31,933 bases of DNA from an uncultured Polaromonas sp. (GTDB lineage Bacteria > Pseudomonadota > Gammaproteobacteria > Burkholderiales > Burkholderiaceae), in NCBI GenBank assembly GCA_946479075.1, contig CAMLDT010000013.1:1-31933 (forward strand). The letters are read 5' to 3'. The position numbers and the translations under genes are program-made. This document shows, piece by piece, positions 27,685 to 31,933 of the stretch (the first letter of the stretch is position 1; each line of letters begins with the position of its first letter). Below the pieces are notes generated by a model. It did no database searches. It saw only the letters and a program-made list of their open reading frames with translations, and was not told the origin of the DNA.

Positions 27685-29327
27685 AAGGCAGCTCCCGGCG
27701 CCGCAGCCAGCAGCCGGCGCGTGTAGTCATGTTGGGGATGGGCATACAGCTGGGCCGTCGGCCCCTCTTCGACAATTTGTCCCTGGTGCATCACGATCAC
27801 GCGGTCGCACAACTGCGCGGCCACACGCAGGTCATGCGTGATAAAGAGCAGCCCCAGGCCAAGCTCGGCCTGAATCTCACGCAGCAAGGCGAGGATCTGT
27901 GCCTGCACACTGACGTCGAGCGCGCTGACGGCCTCGTCGGCGACCAGCACATGCGGGCGGCAAGCCAGCGCACGCGCAATGGCGATGCGCTGGCGCTGGC
28001 CCCCCGAGAACTGGCTGGGGTAACGTTGCAGGCCTTCAACCGGCAGCCGGACTTTATGCATCAATTCGGCCGCAAGCCTCGCCGCTTCTGCATGAGTAGC
28101 TCCGAAATTAATAGCACCCTCCATCAGGGAGTCACCCACCTTGCGACGCGGATTGAGTGAACGGTTGGGGTCCTGGAACACCACCTGAATCTGGCTGCGC
28201 AAGGGCCGCAGGCGGCCTTCGTTGAATCCGGCGACATCGATCAGCGACGCATCCGCATCCCCGCTGGACCGGCGCCACCACACCTGGCCGCCGCTCGGGT
28301 CGATCAGGCGGATCAGGCAGCGCGCGAGGGTGGACTTGCCGGATCCCGACTCGCCGACCACACCCACGGTTTCGCCGGCTGACACCGCCACCGATGCGGC
28401 CTGCAGGGCGTGCGTGAACCGCTGGCGGCCCAGCCAGTCGCGCGCGCCATAGGTCTTGCTGACCTCGTGGCCGCGCAGCAGCGGCCCCCCTTGGGGCGCA
28501 GGTCGCGCTGGCGGCGGCGTCATGCCAGGCACCGCGGCCAAAAGCATCTTGGTGTAGTCCGCCTGGGGATTGCGCAGCACTTCATCCCGTGTGCCGTATT
28601 CAACGGCCCGGCCCTGGTGCATCACCAGCACTTCGTCGGCAATGTCAGCCACCACGCCCATGTCGTGCGTGATGAACAGCACGGCGCAGCGGTGGCCGCC
28701 GGACAGGTCGGCCTGCAACTCCTCAATCAGCTTGAGGATGTCCTTTTGTGTGGTGACATCGAGCGCCGTGGTCGGCTCGTCGCAGATCAGCAGGGCCGGC
28801 TGCAGGATCACGGCCATCGCAATCACGATGCGCTGGCGCTGGCCGCCCGAAAGCTGGTGCGGATAGCTGCGCATCATGCGTTCAGGCTCCGGCAGCTTCA
28901 CGCGTTGCACGATGTCCCGTACGGCCTGATGGCGTTTTTTGGCGTTCCAGTCGGTGTGCTGGCGTAGCAGTTCATCAATCTGGTCGCCGCAGGTCATGAC
29001 CGGGTTCAACGCCGTCATGGGCTCCTGGAACACCATGCCCATGGCCTGGCCACGCAGGGCACGCAGGCGCTGCGGACTGGCCTCCAGCAGCGACTCTCCC
29101 TGCAGCACGATGCGTCCAGGGCCGGGCTTCAGCTCACGCGCCAGCAGACCCATGACCGCCGTGGCCATGACCGATTTCCCAGAACCGGATTCACCGACCA
29201 CACACAATGTTTTGCCGGCATGGATGCGCAGGCTGATATCTTCAACCGCATATGCGCGGTCGCTGCCGGGCGGCAGGGCCACATGCAGGCGGTCGATCAC
29301 AAGAACAGGTTCGATGTCGCTGCTCAT
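27681..29327 (-). CDS. Fused DppD-DppF-type ABC transporter ATPase
   Basis: A 548-residue protein with two complete nucleotide-binding domains, joining what are often two genes. Domain 1: Walker A GESGSGKS (45-52), signature LSGGQ (159-163), Walker B LLICDEP (179-185), H-loop H221. Domain 2: Walker A (325-332), Q-loop Q385, signature FSGGQ (440-444), Walker B LVADEA (461-466) with Ala in place of the usual Pro after DE, H-loop H498. Both halves are likely active and would power the two permeases upstream. The ATG at 29327 overlaps the dppC-type stop as ATGA; the open frame to 29753 is a shadow of dppC. Residues about 403-415 (EGAINFGATHAEA) are encoded by a half copy of the dispersed repeat, in the helical domain between Q-loop and signature. 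Confidence 0.95.
   Translation of the reverse strand: MSSDIEPVLVIDRLHVALPPGSDRAYAVEDISLRIHAGKTLCVVGESGSGKSVMATAVMGLLARELKPGPGRIVLQGESLLEASPQRLRALRGQAMGMVFQEPMTALNPVMTCGDQIDELLRQHTDWNAKKRHQAVRDIVQRVKLPEPERMMRSYPHQLSGGQRQRIVIAMAVILQPALLICDEPTTALDVTTQKDILKLIEELQADLSGGHRCAVLFITHDMGVVADIADEVLVMHQGRAVEYGTRDEVLRNPQADYTKMLLAAVPGMTPPPARPAPQGGPLLRGHEVSKTYGARDWLGRQRFTHALQAASVAVSAGETVGVVGESGSGKSTLARCLIRLIDPSGGQVWWRRSSGDADASLIDVAGFNEGRLRPLRSQIQVVFQDPNRSLNPRRKVGDSLMEGAINFGATHAEAARLAAELMHKVRLPVEGLQRYPSQFSGGQRQRIAIARALACRPHVLVADEAVSALDVSVQAQILALLREIQAELGLGLLFITHDLRVAAQLCDRVIVMHQGQIVEEGPTAQLYAHPQHDYTRRLLAAAPGAAF
28089..28116 (+). repeat. Half copy E of the dispersed repeat, inside the dppDF-like gene
   Basis: GCATGAGTAGCT, then CCGAAATTAATAGCA, corresponding to the right half of copies A and D and sharing twelve bases with copy B. 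It is in frame in the ABC ATPase gene. The left half is not recognisable. Confidence 0.5.
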
Positions 29328-30211
29328 GGACTGCGCTTGGAGAACTTCGGATCGAGCACATCGCGCAGGCCGTCGCCGAGGAGGTTGATGGCCAGCACGG
29401 TGGGCACCAGGAACAGCGCCGGGAACAAGACGTTGCCCGGGTACTGCGTAAACTGCACCCGGCCTTCGGCCATGATGTTGCCCCAGGTCGGGATGTCGGC
29501 CGGCAGGCCCAGCCCGAGAAAGCTCAGGATGGCTTCGGTCAGGACCGCAGACGCGGCGACAAAAGTACCCTGGACGATCAGTGGGGCCATGGCGTTGGGC
29601 AGGATGTGGCGCCACAAAATGACCGGCGTTGGCGTCGCCAGCGCGCGCGCAGCCTCGACAAACGGTTCCTCGCGCAGCGTCAGCACCATGGAGCGCACCA
29701 GGCGCGTGACGCGCGGAATTTCCGGGATGGCGATAGCCACCACCACTGTCCACAGCTGCGCGCCCAGCGCGGCCACCAGCGCAATCGCCAGCAGGATCGC
29801 CGGAATGGCCATCAGCCCGTCCATGAAGCGCATGAGCACCGCATCAACGATGCGGAAATAACCGGCCAGCATGCCCAGCAGCGCCCCTACACCGATGGCC
29901 ACGGCGGCGGTGAAAAAGGCCACCAGCAAGGACGTGCGTGTGCCGTAAAGCACGCGGCTGAAAATGTCGCGGCCGAAATTATCAGCGCCCATCCAGAAAG
30001 TGTGCGCAACGGCAGTACCATCGAGTTGCGCAAACTCGCCATGGACGCCCGCGGCGGTATTGATGTGTGCCGAATCCATCGCGGCCGGGTTCACCGTGCC
30101 GAGGAAGGGCGCCATTGCAGCGATCAACAGCAGGGCACCCAGGACACCCACGCCAAAACGGAAGGCGCTGTTGGCCCAGAGGCGCCGCCAAAGACCTGAT
30201 TGACGCTGCAT
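29324..30211 (-). CDS. Peptide-type ABC transporter permease, DppC-like
   Basis: A 295-residue inner-membrane permease. It has the DppC-type N-terminal segment, a membrane helix at about 18-37, the family block FWMGADNFGRDIFSRVLYGTRTSL (72-94), five further helices and the EAA loop EEPFVEAARALATPTPVILWRH (181-202) that docks on the ATPase. The start overlaps the dppB-type stop by one base (TGATG) and the end overlaps the ATPase gene by four, so it is tightly coupled. Opp/Dpp/Nik-class transporters carry di- and oligopeptides, nickel or glutathione; context with two hydrolases favours peptides. Confidence 0.95.
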   Translation of the reverse strand: MQRQSGLWRRLWANSAFRFGVGVLGALLLIAAMAPFLGTVNPAAMDSAHINTAAGVHGEFAQLDGTAVAHTFWMGADNFGRDIFSRVLYGTRTSLLVAFFTAAVAIGVGALLGMLAGYFRIVDAVLMRFMDGLMAIPAILLAIALVAALGAQLWTVVVAIAIPEIPRVTRLVRSMVLTLREEPFVEAARALATPTPVILWRHILPNAMAPLIVQGTFVAASAVLTEAILSFLGLGLPADIPTWGNIMAEGRVQFTQYPGNVLFPALFLVPTVLAINLLGDGLRDVLDPKFSKRSP

Positions 30212-31164
30212 CAGTAACGGATCCTCGGATCCAGAAACAGGTAGCTCACATCCACCAGCAGGTTGACGCCGACATAGAGCAGGCTGAAAAACAGCACCAG
30301 CCCCTGGATCACGGGAAAGTCCCGGTTCAGTACCGCATCAACCGTCAGTGAGCCGAGGCCGGGGATCGAGTACACCGTTTCGGTCACCACCACGCCGCCG
30401 ATCAGCAAGGCCATGCCGATGCCAATCACGGTCACGATGGGCACCGCGGCATTGGCCAGTGCATGACGCATCAACACCGCGGATTCGGCCAGGCCCTTGG
30501 CCCGCGCGGTGCGGATGTAATCCTCGGTCAGCGCTTCCGAAACGCTGGCGCGGGTCACCCGCGCGATCAGCGCCACGTAAATCATGGCCAGCGTGACCCA
30601 GGGCAACACCAGCTGACGCGCCCAGGTCCAAACGCCCTGCCCGTCATGGCCGAGCAGACGCCGGTAGCCCTGCACCGGAAACCAGTCGAGCTGCACGGCA
30701 AACACGTAGATCAGCAGGTAGCCGGTGACGAACACCGGAATGGAAAATCCTGCGACCGAAAAGCCGGACAGCAAGCGGTCCAGCCAGCCGCCCATGCGCC
30801 ACGCCGCGATGGTGCCCAGCGGCACCGCCACCAGCACGGCGAGCACCAGCGTGCCGCCTGCCAGGCTGAGCGTGGGCTCCAGCCGTTGCGCAATCAATTC
30901 GGTAACCGGTTTGTTAAGGTAAAAGGAATAACCCAGGTCGCCCTGCAAGACACCGCTGAACCAGATCCAGAACTGGACCAGCAGCGGCTTGCTGAGACCC
31001 AGGGTCTCGCGGATTTTTTCGATGTCCTCGTTGGTCGAGTTGTTGCCGGCAATCACGGCCGCCGGATCACCCGGCGTGAGCCGCAGGATCAGGAACACCA
31101 CCACAGCAACCACCAGCAGCACCGGAATGGTCGCCAGCAGCCGCTGTAGCAAAAACCTCAGCAT
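30211..31164 (-). CDS. Peptide-type ABC transporter permease, DppB-like
   Basis: A 317-residue inner-membrane permease with the family's opening MLRFLLQRLLATIPVLLVV, six membrane helices and the EAA loop TEDYIRTARAKGLAESAVLMRHA (213-235). The block LTPGDPAAVIAG (29-40) and the conserved VQFWIWFSGVLQGDLGYSF after the first helix are typical of DppB. It pairs with the DppC-like permease immediately after. The ATG at 31164 is the natural start. About 120 bases separate it from the substrate-binding protein gene; I see no terminator there, so read-through from that gene is expected. Confidence 0.95.
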   Translation of the reverse strand: MLRFLLQRLLATIPVLLVVAVVVFLILRLTPGDPAAVIAGNNSTNEDIEKIRETLGLSKPLLVQFWIWFSGVLQGDLGYSFYLNKPVTELIAQRLEPTLSLAGGTLVLAVLVAVPLGTIAAWRMGGWLDRLLSGFSVAGFSIPVFVTGYLLIYVFAVQLDWFPVQGYRRLLGHDGQGVWTWARQLVLPWVTLAMIYVALIARVTRASVSEALTEDYIRTARAKGLAESAVLMRHALANAAVPIVTVIGIGMALLIGGVVVTETVYSIPGLGSLTVDAVLNRDFPVIQGLVLFFSLLYVGVNLLVDVSYLFLDPRIRY

Positions 31165-31288
31165 GGGAATGTCCCGGGCGCCACCACGACCAGACCCGTC
31201 AGCGTGCCGCGACCCTCAGCACCACCGGTATAAACCAGCCGACGCCGCGGGAGGCAGCGCAGTACACGAGGTGACAAGCGTGGAGGCC

Positions 31289-31933
31289 CTAGTTCTTTTT
31301 GATGTTCCAGTACACCTGAGCGCCGCCGGGCACCAGGCCCGAGATGTTGCTGCGCAAGGCCGCCGGGTTGTTGTACTGGCCCAGATGCACATGCGACGCC
31401 GTCTCAATCGCACGCAGTTGCAACTGTTCGGCAAGTTTCTTCTTTTCGGCTTCTGTGCCGGCCTGGGCAAACTTGACTTTCAGGTCTTCGATCACCTTGT
31501 CATCCTGCCAGCCGAACCAGCCCTTGTCGCCGGTGGCATTGAGCATGGCCATCGTCAGGGGGTTCTGGATATCACCTGCGGTCCATGCCGTCATGAAGGC
31601 ATTCCAGCCACCCTTGTCCGGTGCATCCTTCTTGGCGCGGCGTGCCAGCAGCGTGGCCCAGTCCGACTGCTGCATGTCAACCTTGAAGCCTGCGGCTTCA
31701 AGTTGTTGCTTGGCCACCAGCGGCAGCTTCGCAATCGATGCGAGGTCGGTGGGCCGCATCAGGACGACAGGTTCCCCCTTGTATCCGGCCTCGGCCAGCA
31801 TCTGTTTGGCTTTTGCAGGGTTGGCCATGCCGGTGTAGATGCCGGCGTTGTCGCTGGCATACGGCGTACCGCAGGGGAAGATGCTCTTGCAGAACTTGTA
31901 CATGCCGGGAGCGCCAACCTGGGTTTTCAGGAA
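31289..31933 (-). CDS. Substrate-binding protein of the peptide ABC transporter (C-terminal part)
   Basis: The last 214 residues of a periplasmic family 5 (SBP_bac_5) extracellular solute-binding protein; the gene begins beyond the right edge. The visible part includes the YTGMANPAKAKQMLAEAGY block, a hallmark of the second lobe of DppA/OppA-type proteins, then GWNAFMTAWTAGDIQNPLT and a C-terminus ending QVYWNIKKN. It captures the substrate in the periplasm and hands it to the permeases encoded downstream. The ligand cannot be inferred. The 124 bases between its stop and the dppB-type start show no terminator or gene. Confidence 0.92.
   Translation of the reverse strand, partial: FLKTQVGAPGMYKFCKSIFPCGTPYASDNAGIYTGMANPAKAKQMLAEAGYKGEPVVLMRPTDLASIAKLPLVAKQQLEAAGFKVDMQQSDWATLLARRAKKDAPDKGGWNAFMTAWTAGDIQNPLTMAMLNATGDKGWFGWQDDKVIEDLKVKFAQAGTEAEKKKLAEQLQLRAIETASHVHLGQYNNPAALRSNISGLVPGGAQVYWNIKKN

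Noticed and set aside
26125..27726. 533-residue plus-strand frame opposite the M81 peptidase
   Set aside because: Composition is that of antisense to a GC-rich gene; the minus strand encodes a recognisable metallopeptidase.

Overview
The window is GC-rich bacterial chromosome and reads as a member of the Betaproteobacteria, most probably Comamonadaceae (Polaromonas/Rhodoferax-like). The grounds are the gene order cytochrome c4 / resB / ccsB / (msrP), a system II cytochrome c maturation pair, the EngB form with a long N-terminal extension, and a family of roughly 55-bp dispersed repeats of a kind I associate with that family. This placement is inference from gene content and protein flavour, not from a marker gene. 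All 32 kb look chromosomal: I see no IS element, tRNA, rRNA, CRISPR array or prophage gene.

Layout. 1-4.5 kb (minus): probable start of msrP, then ccsB and resB (overlapping ATGA) for haem attachment to c-type cytochromes, then a di-haem cytochrome c4 with its own terminator. 4.6-6.5 kb (plus): ribosome-assembly GTPase engB and an epoxide-hydrolase-like alpha/beta hydrolase, each followed by a copy of the dispersed repeat. 6.5-8.3 kb (minus): two overlapping LpxL/HtrB-type acyltransferases. 8.3-9.6 kb (plus): metK with a perfect -10 box and a structured leader. 9.7-12.8 kb (minus): a double-domain KaiC-like ATPase translationally coupled to a hybrid histidine kinase with a degenerate N-terminal receiver. 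12.9-13.4 kb (minus): two small unrecognised ORFs with strong ribosome binding sites. 13.6-15.9 kb (plus): groES-groEL behind a sigma70/sigma32-like promoter and a perfect CIRCE operator, closed by a strong bidirectional terminator.

15.9-21.8 kb is a central carbon block: tal-pgi (overlapping) and a DUF3047 lipoprotein on minus, diverging from zwf-hexR on plus, with a HexR-like operator in the shared promoter region. 21.8-23.8 kb pairs an acyl-CoA-binding protein with a divergent wax ester synthase/diacylglycerol acyltransferase, a storage-lipid unit. 23.9-31.9 kb (minus) is a tight gene string read from the right edge: substrate-binding protein (cut by the window end), DppB-, DppC- and fused DppDF-type transporter parts, an M81 (MlrC-like) metallopeptidase, an amidase-signature hydrolase, and coaX. 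Transporter plus two hydrolases suggest import and cleavage of an unusual peptide or amide.

Most notable: (1) the ~55-bp repeat family, with four near-complete copies and one half copy, two of which lie in frame inside pgi and the dppDF-like gene; (2) the KaiC-like/hybrid kinase pair without kaiA or kaiB, with the CII phosphosite pair read as Ser-Tyr; (3) the metK leader hairpin; (4) the HexR-like box shared by tal and zwf. Start codons are argued per gene; several are GTG or TTG set by overlaps.
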